From: JBFLXB01 sp964570625
GTDB taxonomy: Bacteria > Nitrospirota > Nitrospiria > 2-01-FULL-66-17
Direction of reading: 5' to 3'
Length of the DNA: 64,000 nt
NCBI GenBank assembly: GCA_964570625.1
Contig: CAZMYW010000007.1
Span: 118,187-182,186 of the forward strand
Below the pieces are notes generated by a model. That model did not search any database. It was given only the letters and a program-made list of their open reading frames with translations, and was not told the origin of the DNA. The translations under genes were made by a program, and so were the position numbers. Positions 49,193 to 58,374 of this stretch are shown piece by piece (the stretch's first letter is position 1; each line of letters starts with the position of its first letter).

Positions 49193-49996
49193 TTAGGATC
49201 GTGCCCGCGGCAACCACGCCCAGCGTCCGATTTGCGGCGCACGGATGTCCAACGACTCGGCGAGCCTGCGCCGCAGCGCGTCGGCCTCCAAGTCGCGCTC
49301 GATCTCTCCGCCCGCGACCAACGAGACGGCGCCGCTCTCTTCGGAGACGACAATCGCGAGCGCGTCGCTCTCCTCCGTGATCCCGATCGCGGCTCGATGT
49401 CGAGTGCCGGTTCCGGAGGCTTCTCCGCTCGGCGTACGGGCCGACAGGGGCAGGAAACACCCTGCCGCCACGATCCGACCACCGCGCAGGATCACCGCGC
49501 CGTCGTGCAGCGGGGAATAGGGAAGGAACAGACTGATCAGCAGATCCTTGGAAAGACGCGCGTCGATGACCGTCCCGACTTCCACGGCGTCGAGTAACTC
49601 CTGAGTCCGTTCGATCACGATGAGAGCCCCGATGCGACGATTCGCCAGCGCGATTGCGGCCTTCAGCACCTCCTCAACTGCCAGGTGCGCCTCGGGTTCC
49701 GCCGTGCGCCAGGCCGGCCAGCGACCGATTGCCGCCAGCGCTTTCCGGGTCTCCGGTTGGAGGATGATCAACACCGCGAGGGCGACCTCGGGCCAAAATC
49801 GGAGGAGGTTCCAGCCGACCGGAAACAGGCCGACCCATCCGCTGATGGCGACCGCAGCAAACACGATCCCCATCCCGGCCACCACCTGCCGCGCGCCGGG
49901 ACCCCTGCCCCGGAGGGCGACCCAGATCAGCACTGCGGCGGCGATGACCGCGCCCAGCAGGTCCGACCACGCCACACCATACACCGATTCACCCAT
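49193..49996 (-). CDS. cdaA: Membrane diadenylate cyclase (CdaA/DacA type)
   Basis: Makes cyclic di-AMP from two ATP. The 267-aa protein has three N-terminal membrane helices (about 13-28, 38-57 and 66-80), a short coiled linker and a DAC domain with both signatures intact: SPLHDGAVILRGGRIVAAGCFLPLS (DGA) and GTGTRHRAAIGITEESDALAIVVSEE (RHR). The usual partner gene cdaR is absent. It follows folP by three bases, a linkage seen in several Gram-negative phyla. Confidence 0.93.
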   Translation of the reverse strand: MGESVYGVAWSDLLGAVIAAAVLIWVALRGRGPGARQVVAGMGIVFAAVAISGWVGLFPVGWNLLRFWPEVALAVLIILQPETRKALAAIGRWPAWRTAEPEAHLAVEEVLKAAIALANRRIGALIVIERTQELLDAVEVGTVIDARLSKDLLISLFLPYSPLHDGAVILRGGRIVAAGCFLPLSARTPSGEASGTGTRHRAAIGITEESDALAIVVSEESGAVSLVAGGEIERDLEADALRRRLAESLDIRAPQIGRWAWLPRARS

Positions 49997-49999
49997 CGC

Positions 50000-50857
50000 T
50001 CACCCTGCCACGGGATGGACGACGCGGGAGGGATGTTTGATCGCCTCCACGGTCGCGACCACGTGCGCCATCGCCTCCACATCATGGACGCGGACGATCG
50101 CCGCTCCGTTCCACGCCGCGATGGCCACGGCGCCGGCCGTCGCCATCAGCCGCTCTGCAACGGGTTTCGGCCGACGGACCCCGTCGTAGGCGAGGAACGA
50201 TTTGCGGGACGGCCCCACCACCACGGGGTAGCCCAGCGATCTGATGCGATCCAGCCCGGCGAGAATCTCATAACTGTAGCGCGGATCCGCGCCGACGAAC
50301 CACCCAAGCCCAGGATCCACCAGAATGCACTCATCAGTGATTCCCGCGGACCTGGCCTCGGCGATGCGCTGCCGAAGAAACTCGCACACCGTATGGACCG
50401 CGTCGTCGTACCGCACGTCGCGCCGGGTGGTCCGCGGGGACTCGTCCTTCGCGTACATTAAGATGATCCGAGCGCCGGCCGCAGCCACCACCCCTGCCAT
50501 CTCTGGATCCCACCGCAACGCCGACACATCGTTGATCATCGTGGCACCGGCGGCCACCGCCTCGCGGGCTACCGCGGCCTTGGTCGTGTCCACCGACACC
50601 GGAATGCGCAGCTCGCGCATCAACGCGTGGACAACCGGAAGGACGCGCCGTCGCTCTTCCTCCAGCGAGACGTCCGACGAATCGGGCCCCGTGGACTCCC
50701 CGCCCACGTCGATCCACGACGCGCCCGCGGCCTCGAATCGCTTGGCTCGGGCCACCGCGGCGTCAACGGTCGTAGTCTGGCCGCCGTCCCAGAACGAATC
50801 GGGCGTCACGTTCAGAATACCCATCACCTGAGTGCGGTCGTCGACCATACAGTCCAT
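50000..50857 (-). CDS. folP: Dihydropteroate synthase (divergent subtype)
   Basis: Couples p-aminobenzoate to the pterin pyrophosphate in folate synthesis. The 285-aa TIM-barrel has MGILNVTPDSFWDGG, WIDVGGESTGPDS, PVSVDTTKAAVAREAV, INDVSALRWDPEM, DPGLGWFVGADPRYSYEIL and VVVGPSRKSFL. The usual LMHM.G.P.TMQ segment is instead LMYAKDESPRTTRR, and SFSDGG is SFWDGG, so it is a divergent member. No folK or folB is nearby. cdaA follows at once. Confidence 0.85.
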   Translation of the reverse strand: MDCMVDDRTQVMGILNVTPDSFWDGGQTTTVDAAVARAKRFEAAGASWIDVGGESTGPDSSDVSLEEERRRVLPVVHALMRELRIPVSVDTTKAAVAREAVAAGATMINDVSALRWDPEMAGVVAAAGARIILMYAKDESPRTTRRDVRYDDAVHTVCEFLRQRIAEARSAGITDECILVDPGLGWFVGADPRYSYEILAGLDRIRSLGYPVVVGPSRKSFLAYDGVRRPKPVAERLMATAGAVAIAAWNGAAIVRVHDVEAMAHVVATVEAIKHPSRVVHPVAG

Positions 50858-50940
50858 GGTGAGTGTCGCGTGCGGCCCGTCAAGACACGACCGGGAGCTC
50901 TGGCCCCGGTCAGAGAACTGCAGAGGGAGGGAACGGTCCG

Positions 50941-52740
50941 TCAGGCTGAAGCAGCGGCGCCGATGATCTTTTCGATCTCCGGCGCATCCAACACTTCACG
51001 ATCGAGCAAAGCTTCCGCCAACGCCTTGAGCGCCTTGATGTTGTCGCGGATGAGCGTCTTGGCCCGCTCGTAGTTTTCCGTGACCAGGCGCCTGACCTCC
51101 TGGTCGATCTCCACCGCGGTGTGTTCGCTGTAGTCGCGGTGTTGGGCGATTTCACGACCCAGGAAAATCTCCTGTTCCTTTTTCCCGAACGCGAGGGGCC
51201 CCATCTTCTCGCTCATGCCCCACTCACACACCATCTTGCGGGCCAGCTCGGTCGCGCGCTCGATGTCGTTGCCGGCTCCGGTGGTCATGAAGTTGAGCAC
51301 CACTTCCTCTGCGGCGCGACCGCCCATCAGGATGGCGATGTTGTTGTACAGGTATTCCTTGGGAAAGGTGTAGCGGTCGTCGGTCGGAAGCTGCATGGTC
51401 AGCCCTAACGCCCGGCCGCGCGGGATGATCGTGACTTTATGAACCGGATCGGTTCCCGGCAACAGGCGAGCCACCAACGCGTGCCCGGCTTCGTGGTACG
51501 CGGTGGTACGCTTCTCTTCGTCGCTCAAGATCAGGCTGCGCCGTTCGACGCCCATCAAGACCTTGTCTTTGGCGAACTCGAAGTCCTCCATTTCCACGGA
51601 TTTCTTGCCCTTCCGAGCGGCCAACAGTGCGGCTTCGTTCACCAGGTTTTCCAAATCCGCGCCGGCGAATCCAGGGGTCCCGCGTGCGACTAATTCCAGC
51701 GCCACGTCCTTGGACATCGCGACCTTCTTGGTGTGGACGCGCAAGATCTCGATTCGGCCCTTGAGGTCGGGGCGAGCCACCACCACCTGCCGGTCGAATC
51801 GGCCGGGGCGCAACAGCGCCGGATCCAGTACGTCGGGCCGGTTGGTTGCGGCCACCAAGATCACGCCTTCGTTGGTGTCGAAGCCGTCCATCTCGACCAA
51901 AAGCTGGTTGAGCGTTTGTTCCCGCTCGTCGTGGCCGCCGCCGAGGCCCGCGCCCCGCAGCCGGCCGACCGCGTCGATTTCGTCGATGAAGATGATACAG
52001 GGTGCGTGTTTCTTCCCCTGCTCGAAGAGATCGCGCACCCGCGACGCGCCGACACCCACGAACATCTCGACAAAGTCCGAACCCGAGATCGAAAAGAACG
52101 GCACACCCGCTTCGCCCGCAATCGCTTTGGCCAGCAGCGTCTTCCCCGTGCCCGGCGGGCCCACGATCAACACCCCTTTGGGAATACGGCCACCCAGCTT
52201 TTGGAATTTCGGAGGGTCCTTCAAAAACTCGATAATCTCCTGGACTTCGTCTTTGGCTTCGTCCACCCCCGCCACATCGGCGAACGTGATTTTCTTGCGG
52301 TCTTCAGACAGGAGGCGCGCGCGGCTCTTTCCGAACGACAGCGCCTTGTTGCCTCCCACCTGCATCTGCCGCATGAAAAAGATCCACAAGCCTAGGAAGA
52401 GGATAAAGGGGCCCCAGCTGACCAAGAACGTGATGTACCACGGGTTTTCGTCGGGGGGCTTGGCCACGATCCGAACGTTTTTCTCGCGAAGATGATTGAT
52501 AAGATCCGGATACGGCGCGGCGTAGGTCTTGAACTTCCCGCCGTCCTTGAGCACCCCGGTCAGGAAGTTTTCTTTGATCGTGACCTCGTTGATCTCGCCT
52601 CGCTCGAGTTTGGTCATAAAGTCGCTGAAGATGAGATCCGCCTCGTCCGTCCGCGGGGGCACCGTGAACAGGTTGAACAGGAGAATCATGAAGAGACCGA
52701 TCACGATCCAGAGAGCCAGATTTTTCATGCGCGGATTCAT
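50941..52740 (-). CDS. ftsH: ATP-dependent membrane metalloprotease
   Basis: A 599-aa hexameric quality-control protease. Two transmembrane helices (about 7-27 and 107-125) flank a periplasmic domain; the AAA+ module has GPPGTGKTLLAKAIAGEAG, IIFIDEIDAVGRLRG, ATNRPDVLDPALLRPGRFDR; the zinc site is HEAGHALVA with the later Asp in AGNDIERATELARKMV. The ATG has a GAGGAGG site. It starts about 130 bases from hpt, with its own candidate promoter. Confidence 0.97.
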   Translation of the reverse strand: MNPRMKNLALWIVIGLFMILLFNLFTVPPRTDEADLIFSDFMTKLERGEINEVTIKENFLTGVLKDGGKFKTYAAPYPDLINHLREKNVRIVAKPPDENPWYITFLVSWGPFILFLGLWIFFMRQMQVGGNKALSFGKSRARLLSEDRKKITFADVAGVDEAKDEVQEIIEFLKDPPKFQKLGGRIPKGVLIVGPPGTGKTLLAKAIAGEAGVPFFSISGSDFVEMFVGVGASRVRDLFEQGKKHAPCIIFIDEIDAVGRLRGAGLGGGHDEREQTLNQLLVEMDGFDTNEGVILVAATNRPDVLDPALLRPGRFDRQVVVARPDLKGRIEILRVHTKKVAMSKDVALELVARGTPGFAGADLENLVNEAALLAARKGKKSVEMEDFEFAKDKVLMGVERRSLILSDEEKRTTAYHEAGHALVARLLPGTDPVHKVTIIPRGRALGLTMQLPTDDRYTFPKEYLYNNIAILMGGRAAEEVVLNFMTTGAGNDIERATELARKMVCEWGMSEKMGPLAFGKKEQEIFLGREIAQHRDYSEHTAVEIDQEVRRLVTENYERAKTLIRDNIKALKALAEALLDREVLDAPEIEKIIGAAASA

Positions 52741-52816
52741 CCAGACGTTGCCTCCTCGTCGCCCCTGTATCGCGGCGCGGGCGAGCCCTTGGCCGGCAGG
52801 GTGAAGCGTGGAGTTG

Positions 52817-52846
52817 ATCTTACCACAGCGTTTTCCGGCTTTACAA
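52817..52846 (-). promoter_or_regulatory. Candidate sigma-70 promoter for ftsH
   Basis: TTGTAA (52841-52846) and TAAGAT (52817-52822) with an 18-base spacer on the minus strand; the -10 is extended by TG one base upstream. The start near 52810 gives a leader of about 70 bases. Confidence 0.5.
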
Positions 52847-52871
52847 CACGGTGCGGACAGCGGCCGTTCGG

Positions 52872-53408
52872 TTAGTCCTGGTCATCCACCTGATCGAGCA
52901 CGGCGATGTAGGGCAAATTGCGGTACTGGTTCTTGTAGTCCAGCCCGTAGCCGACCACGTATTTGTTGGGAACCGTGAACCCCACGTACTCCAAGGTGAC
53001 GTTCACGGTCCGGCGCTCCGGCTTATCCAACAACGAACACACGCGCAACGAGTTGGGATGTCGCACCAGGAGCTTTTTTTTCAGAAAACTCAGCGTCAAT
53101 CCGGAGTCCACGATATCTTCGACCAAGATCACGTCGTGTCCCTTGATATCCACCGTGAGGTCTGAAATGACTTTGACTCGACCGCTGGATCGGGACGACT
53201 GGTAACTCGACACCACCAGGAAATCCACTTCCGCCGGAACGTGCACGGCGCGGATGAGGTCGGAGAAAAACGCGAACGCTCCTTTGAGCACGCCGATCAT
53301 CACCACGTCGCGCCCTTGATAGTCTTCGCTGATCCGTCGCCCGAGTTCCTTCACGCGCCGGGCGATCTCCTGTTGGTTGATCAACGGCTTTCCGAAAACG
53401 GGCGTCAC
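52872..53408 (-). CDS. hpt: Hypoxanthine phosphoribosyltransferase
   Basis: A 178-aa purine-salvage enzyme. The PRPP-binding motif is VILVEDIVDSGLTL, preceded by MIGVLKGAFAFFSDLIRAV and followed by VCSLLDKPERRTVNV, YVGFTVPNKYVVGYGLDYKNQYRNLPYI. GTG 53408 was chosen because AAAGGGAG lies just upstream and the family N-terminus fits; a longer frame to 53528 overlaps tilS. It sits between tilS and ftsH, the order conserved across many bacteria. Confidence 0.95.
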   Translation of the reverse strand: MTPVFGKPLINQQEIARRVKELGRRISEDYQGRDVVMIGVLKGAFAFFSDLIRAVHVPAEVDFLVVSSYQSSRSSGRVKVISDLTVDIKGHDVILVEDIVDSGLTLSFLKKKLLVRHPNSLRVCSLLDKPERRTVNVTLEYVGFTVPNKYVVGYGLDYKNQYRNLPYIAVLDQVDDQD

Positions 53409-53422
53409 GGTCCGGCTCCCTT

Positions 53423-54853
53423 TCACCCCGTCGGGGACCCTGGGCTCTGAGTGGCGACTTCCACCTCGATCGCCGGCTTTCCCCACGTCGGTTGATACCG
53501 ACGATCCCGGCGGAGCCCCACCACCCACACCACCTGATCACCCGCGGTCAACAGGGGCACTTCGGCCCGCCGCCACCGCGGCACTTTCTCGTCCACCAAC
53601 AAATCCTGCACGCGTTTCCGGCCCGTCATGCCTTCGGGGAACACGGCGTCGCCGGCACGCCGGCTTCGTAAGCCTAGCATACCAGGAAGGCGGTCGCTAT
53701 CGAAAGCCGCTTCCCAGCGTCCGAGCGGTTCGCGCCGCAAGAACGCCTCCGTGCGTCGAACGCGCACCACGAGTCCCCACCCCGCGAGATGATGCTCGCC
53801 TTCGGGGGTCACCGCCACCGGAGGCGGGGGGGGCCGTTCGACTTCGCGCGCCAGGCGTACGCGCGCGGAGGCAAACTCAGCCCGCATCCCCAGTCCCACG
53901 GTGAGTCGACCCGAGGTGCGCTCCGCACACGCGCGCGCCACCGCGTCGATCCGCGCGGCGGACACACGGTCCACCGCGACGCCGAGCCCGACCAGAGCGA
54001 ACCGGACCACGCGACGTCGGATCGCCATGGGAAGTTCGGCCACTGGGATCCGATCCAACTCCACCCAGTCGCTCGCCGCGTCAATCCGAGCCCGATCACA
54101 CGCCGCCAGAGCCACGGCGTCCAGCCATGCGGCATCGTCCGCCAGCAACGTGGCGGTGCGGGTCACGTTCTGCACCGCGCGGGGGTTGAGCGCTCGCAGG
54201 GCGGGCATCACCTCTCGGCGAACACGCACACGAAAGAATCTCGGGTCGTCATTGGACGGGTCCCGCATCGGGGAAATCCCGTGCTCCGTCACATAGGTTT
54301 CGACCTCGTGTCGCGACACACCCAGCAGTGGACGCAGGATCCGCCCGCGGACCGCGGGAATCCCCGCCAGCGCGGTCGGCCCCGCTCCTCGGACCCACCG
54401 CATCAGCATCGTCTCGGCCTGGTCGTCCGCGGTGTGCGCGGTAGCGATCCAGCGCGCGCCCACCGCGTCGGCCGCACGGTCGAAAAATGCGTAGCGCGCG
54501 CCCCGCGCCGCGGCCTGCAGGCCGACGCCTCGCGCGGCGACGGCGACGGCCGACGCCGTCTCGACCGTGCAAGGAATTCCCCACTGGTCCGTGATCGCGG
54601 CGACGGCGCGCGCGTCAGCGGCCGACTGTTCACCGCGCAGACCGTGATCGAGGTGCGCCGCGCGCACGACAAATCCCCCTTCGCGCGAGAGGCGGTGGAG
54701 CACGTGGAGCAAGGTCAGGGAATCGCCCCCCCCCGACACCCCCACGATCACGGTCTCGCCGCGCGTGACGGGACCGAGACGCGCCAGCTCCTGGCGCACC
54801 CGCTCCACAATCGCGCCCCGCACATCCCGTCGGATGACCGTGGTGGTCGTCAC
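53423..54853 (-). CDS. tilS: tRNA(Ile)-lysidine synthetase
   Basis: Attaches lysine to C34 of tRNA-Ile(CAU) so that it reads AUA. The 476-aa protein has the PP-loop VGVSGGGDSLTLLHVLHRL, AHLDHGLRG, ATAHTADDQAETMLMRWVRGAG, RPLLGVSRHEVETYV and DPSNDDPRFFRVRVRREVMPAL, with the C-terminal substrate-binding domain (GMTGRKRVQDLLVDEKVPRWRRAEVPLL). The GTG start overlaps the ribF stop as GTGA. Longer than many TilS proteins because the middle domain is complete. Confidence 0.94.
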   Translation of the reverse strand: MTTTTVIRRDVRGAIVERVRQELARLGPVTRGETVIVGVSGGGDSLTLLHVLHRLSREGGFVVRAAHLDHGLRGEQSAADARAVAAITDQWGIPCTVETASAVAVAARGVGLQAAARGARYAFFDRAADAVGARWIATAHTADDQAETMLMRWVRGAGPTALAGIPAVRGRILRPLLGVSRHEVETYVTEHGISPMRDPSNDDPRFFRVRVRREVMPALRALNPRAVQNVTRTATLLADDAAWLDAVALAACDRARIDAASDWVELDRIPVAELPMAIRRRVVRFALVGLGVAVDRVSAARIDAVARACAERTSGRLTVGLGMRAEFASARVRLAREVERPPPPPVAVTPEGEHHLAGWGLVVRVRRTEAFLRREPLGRWEAAFDSDRLPGMLGLRSRRAGDAVFPEGMTGRKRVQDLLVDEKVPRWRRAEVPLLTAGDQVVWVVGLRRDRRYQPTWGKPAIEVEVATQSPGSPTG

Positions 54854-55794
54854 GGCCGACCGCCCCGGCCGGCCAGGGCTTCCCGCGCGGCGGTCACGTC
54901 GCGACCGATCTGCGCGATCAATGCCGTCGAGTCGGCAAACCGCTCCTCGCCGCGGATCCATTGCACGAACGAGATACGCAGCTGATGGTTGTAGCGGGGC
55001 GTGTCCGCGCCGAACAGGTGCACCTCGACTTGAACCGGGTGCGGACCAAAGGTCGGCTGCGAGCCGATATAGACCACCCCCTTCAATCCGCGCTCCCCCG
55101 ACGACAGATCGTCGACCACGGCCGCGTAGATCCCGATCTTGGGCAACAATTGGATGCCGGGTTTGAGATTGGCGGTGGGATACCCCATGGCGCGGCCTCG
55201 ACCTTCACCCGGCGTCACCACCCCGTCGGCCGCATAGGGCCGTCCCAACAACGTCTCTGCGTCTTCCACCCGTCCGTCGCGCAGCACCCCGCGGACCGCG
55301 GATGAGCTGACCATCGTGTCCCCCACCGAAACCGGCGCGTGGACCACGACCCGCATGCCCATCGACGCACCCAGCCGCTCCAGATCATCCACCCGTCCTT
55401 CGCGTCCCTTGCCGAACTTGAAGTTCCGGCCCACGAACACCTCGCGCGCTCCGACACGCCCGCCAAGGTCCTCCCGGACGAACTGCTCGGCGCTGCGCCG
55501 CGCAAACTCGGGCGTGAACGGGAGAACGAGCACGACGTCGACGCGTAACGCCTCCAGCAACGCCAATTTCTGATCCAACGTCGTCAGCAGGGCGTGCGGG
55601 GCCTCGGGGTGCAGCACGCTGATGGGGTGGGGATCGAACGTCAGGACCATGCTGGTGCCGTCGATCTCGACTGCGCGGTCCACGGCCTCGGCAATGATCG
55701 CCTGGTGTCCTCGATGCACCCCGTCGAAATTGCCGATCGCCACCAACGGCGAGCGGAGCGGCTGGTCCGGCAGGCGACGAAGAACGGTCGTCAT
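54850..55794 (-). CDS. ribF: Bifunctional riboflavin kinase/FAD synthetase
   Basis: A 314-aa enzyme that makes FMN and FAD. The N-terminal nucleotidyltransferase has IGNFDGVHRGHQAIIAEA, LTFDPHPISVL and GRNFKFGKGREG, VSSSAVRGVLRDG; the C-terminal kinase has GRGRAMGYPTANL and VVYIGSQPTFG, VEVHLFGAD. ATG 55794 is the likely start; an upstream frame to 55884 has no matching residues. The stop overlaps tilS. Confidence 0.95.
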   Translation of the reverse strand: MTTVLRRLPDQPLRSPLVAIGNFDGVHRGHQAIIAEAVDRAVEIDGTSMVLTFDPHPISVLHPEAPHALLTTLDQKLALLEALRVDVVLVLPFTPEFARRSAEQFVREDLGGRVGAREVFVGRNFKFGKGREGRVDDLERLGASMGMRVVVHAPVSVGDTMVSSSAVRGVLRDGRVEDAETLLGRPYAADGVVTPGEGRGRAMGYPTANLKPGIQLLPKIGIYAAVVDDLSSGERGLKGVVYIGSQPTFGPHPVQVEVHLFGADTPRYNHQLRISFVQWIRGEERFADSTALIAQIGRDVTAAREALAGRGGRP

Positions 55795-55831
55795 CGCGCG
55801 GACGCTCGATGAACCGCGGGACGTGTACACC

Positions 55832-56824
55832 TCACGGCAGGACGCCGCCGTGATCTCGCAGCCACTGCGCCGCCTCTTTCGCATAGTACGTGACGATCAG
55901 ATCGGCCCCGGCGCGACGGATCGCGGTCAACGACTCCACCACCACCCGCTGTTCCTCCAACCAACCCGCCCGCGCCGCGGCTTTGAGCATCGCATACTCA
56001 CCGCTCACCTGGTAGGCCGCCACCGGGCGGTGGAACGCGTCTTTCACGCGGCGAATAATGTCCAGGTACGGCATCGCGGGTTTGACCATCACGATGTCCG
56101 CGCCTTCGTCCAGGTCCAAGCCCGCCTCGCGCACCGCTTCGTCCCCGTTGGCCGGATCCATTTGATAACCCCGGCGATCGCCGAACTGCGGCGTGGACTG
56201 CGCGGCCTCCCGGAACGGCCCGTAGAACCCGGAGGCAAACTTGGCGGCGTAGGAGAGGATCACCACATCGGAATGCCCCGCCGCGTCCAGTCCCCGGCGG
56301 ATCGCGCCTACGCGGCCGTCCATCATGTCCGACGGAGCGACCACGTCCGCACCGGCCCGCGCGTGCGCGAGCGCCTCGGCCACCAGCCGATCGAGCGTGG
56401 CGTCGTTGAGGACGTGCCCGTCTTCCACGATCCCGCAGTGGCCATGATCGGTGTACTCGCAGAGGCAGACGTCGGTGATCACGGCGAGTTCGGGCACCTG
56501 TTCCTTGAGCGCGCGCACCGCGCGGGGCACGATGCCGTCATCGCTCGAAGCCTCGGACCCTATCGCGTCCTTAGTGGACGGAATGCCGAACAGCAACACG
56601 GCCGGCACGCCCAACGCCGCCGCCTCATGCGCGTCCTTGACGAGCAGGTCGACCGATCGCTGGAACACCCCCGGCATGGACGCGACCTCTCGCGACACCC
56701 CCGTGCCGGGCACGACGAACAATGGATAAATCAGATTGTCCACGCGCACGCTCGTCTCGCGCACCATACGCCGCAACACGTCGCGACGGCGAAGCCTCCG
56801 GGGACGATCGATGGGGAAACTCAT
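55832..56824 (-). CDS. hemB: Delta-aminolevulinic acid dehydratase (porphobilinogen synthase)
   Basis: Condenses two 5-aminolevulinates. The 330-aa protein has YPLFVVPGTGVSREVASMPGV, TDVCLCEYTDHGHCGIVEDG (the Cys/His-rich zinc-binding loop), APSDMMDGRVGAIR, LSYAAKFASGFYGPFREAA, MVKPAMPYLDIIRRV and AYQVSGEYAM. The two catalytic lysines are in AAKFAS and MVKPAM. Its ATG overlaps the cobA-hemD stop (ATGA). Confidence 0.97.
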   Translation of the reverse strand: MSFPIDRPRRLRRRDVLRRMVRETSVRVDNLIYPLFVVPGTGVSREVASMPGVFQRSVDLLVKDAHEAAALGVPAVLLFGIPSTKDAIGSEASSDDGIVPRAVRALKEQVPELAVITDVCLCEYTDHGHCGIVEDGHVLNDATLDRLVAEALAHARAGADVVAPSDMMDGRVGAIRRGLDAAGHSDVVILSYAAKFASGFYGPFREAAQSTPQFGDRRGYQMDPANGDEAVREAGLDLDEGADIVMVKPAMPYLDIIRRVKDAFHRPVAAYQVSGEYAMLKAAARAGWLEEQRVVVESLTAIRRAGADLIVTYYAKEAAQWLRDHGGVLP

Positions 56825-58374
56825 GGCTCCCTCCGGGTAGTGGTGACGTGGTCGACAATGGCCTCCACCAGCGCCGCCATGGTCTGGTGCCGGGGCTGGA
56901 TCGTCACCGCGAGACCGCGTTGCCGCGCGGCCTCCGCGGTCGGCGGGCCCAAACACGCGACCACCGCGTCGCACATCAGCGCCGCGTCCACCCCGAGCGC
57001 GTCCAGGAACCCCCCAACGGTCGACGGGCTGGTGAAGGTGACGATCGCGCCCTGTCGCCGCTGCAACGCCTCGCGAGCCTGATCCGGCACGCGACCGACC
57101 GGCTGGGTCTGGTAGACCGTCACGACGTCCACCTTCCCGCCGCGCGCGATGAGCGCCTCGCCGATCACCTCGCGCGCGACTTTGGCGCGCGGGAACAAGA
57201 TCGCGGCGCCCGCCAGATCCTGATCCGCCAACGCGGCCACCAGGCCCTCACCCGTGGACTCCTCCGCCACGCGGTCGGGCACGACCCCGTACCGTCGAAT
57301 CGCCGCCGCGGTTTTCTCGCCGATCGCGCACACCCGCACTCCGCCCAGCGCCCGCGCGTCCGCGCCGCGTGCCAACACGCGGTCGAAAAACGCGGCGACC
57401 GCGTTGACGCTGGTCAGGATCACCCACCGATACCGCCCCAACCGCGCGATCGCGGCATCCACCTCATCCCATGACGACGGGGGATCAATCCGGATCGCCG
57501 GCGCTTCGATCACATCGGCCCCCGCGTCGTTGAGCCGCGCGACTAGATCCTCCGCCTGCGTCTCCGCGCGCGTGACGATCACCGCACGGCCGAACAGCGG
57601 ACGGCGCTCGAACCAATTGAGCCGCTCGCGTAGACGCACGACCTCGCCCACCACGATCAAGCCCGGCGGCTGCAGATCCAGTCGCGTTGCCTCGCGCACG
57701 ATAGTGTCCAGGCGACCGGTCACAGTTCGTTGCCGCGGGTAGGTGCCCCAGCGGATGACCGCCACCGGGGTGTCGGGCGCGCGACCCCGCTCGATCAGTC
57801 GCTCGGTAATCTCCGCCAGGTGAGTCATGCCCATCACAAAGACCAAGGTCCCACTCGTCAGCGCCACGTCCTCCCAGGGAATCGCCGATCCGCCCTTGGT
57901 CTCGTCTTCGTGCCCGGTGGTGATCACGACCGTCGCGGCCACGCCCCGGTGCGTCAGCGGAATCCCGGCGTACGCGGGCACTGCGATCACCGACGACACG
58001 CCCGGCACCACCTCGAATGCCACGCCCGCCTCGGCGAGCGCCATGGCTTCTTCCCCCCCGCGGCCGAACACAAAGGGATCTCCCCCTTTCAGGCGCGCCA
58101 CCACCAAGCCTTGTCGGGCGCGGTTGATCAACAGCCCGTTAATCGCGTCTTGGGTAAACGTTTTGGCGCCTTTCCGCTTCCCCGCGTCCACGATTTCGGC
58201 CCCTGGCGCGGCCTCCGCCAGCACCGCGGGGTGGACCAGATAATCGTACACCACCACGTTCGCACGCCGCAGGCACTCGCGACCGCGAACGGTCATCAAA
58301 CCCGGGTCTCCGGGACCCGCTCCGATCAGATAGACCAACCCGGGACCAGCGGCCGTGTCAGCCCGACTCGGCAT
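56821..58374 (-). CDS. cobA-hemD: Fused uroporphyrinogen-III methyltransferase / uroporphyrinogen-III synthase
   Basis: A 517-aa two-domain protein. Residues about 10-260 are a SUMT methylase: VYLIGAGPGDPGLMTVRG, VVYDYLVHP, VARLKGGDPFVFGRGGEEA, VVPGVSSVIAVPAYAGIPLTHRG and LVFVMGMTHL. Residues about 265-515 are HemD: RAVIVTRAETQAEDLVARL, RWVILTSVNAVAAFFDRV and AIVTFTSPSTVGGFLDAL. It feeds both heme and siroheme/cobalamin. ATG 58374 lies within the hemC 3' end (17-base overlap). Confidence 0.94.
   Translation of the reverse strand: MPSRADTAAGPGLVYLIGAGPGDPGLMTVRGRECLRRANVVVYDYLVHPAVLAEAAPGAEIVDAGKRKGAKTFTQDAINGLLINRARQGLVVARLKGGDPFVFGRGGEEAMALAEAGVAFEVVPGVSSVIAVPAYAGIPLTHRGVAATVVITTGHEDETKGGSAIPWEDVALTSGTLVFVMGMTHLAEITERLIERGRAPDTPVAVIRWGTYPRQRTVTGRLDTIVREATRLDLQPPGLIVVGEVVRLRERLNWFERRPLFGRAVIVTRAETQAEDLVARLNDAGADVIEAPAIRIDPPSSWDEVDAAIARLGRYRWVILTSVNAVAAFFDRVLARGADARALGGVRVCAIGEKTAAAIRRYGVVPDRVAEESTGEGLVAALADQDLAGAAILFPRAKVAREVIGEALIARGGKVDVVTVYQTQPVGRVPDQAREALQRRQGAIVTFTSPSTVGGFLDALGVDAALMCDAVVACLGPPTAEAARQRGLAVTIQPRHQTMAALVEAIVDHVTTTRREP

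Noticed and set aside
55622..57082. Plus-strand frame of 486 codons
   Set aside because: Antisense to ribF, hemB and cobA-hemD; the His/Arg-rich composition is typical of GC-rich shadow frames.
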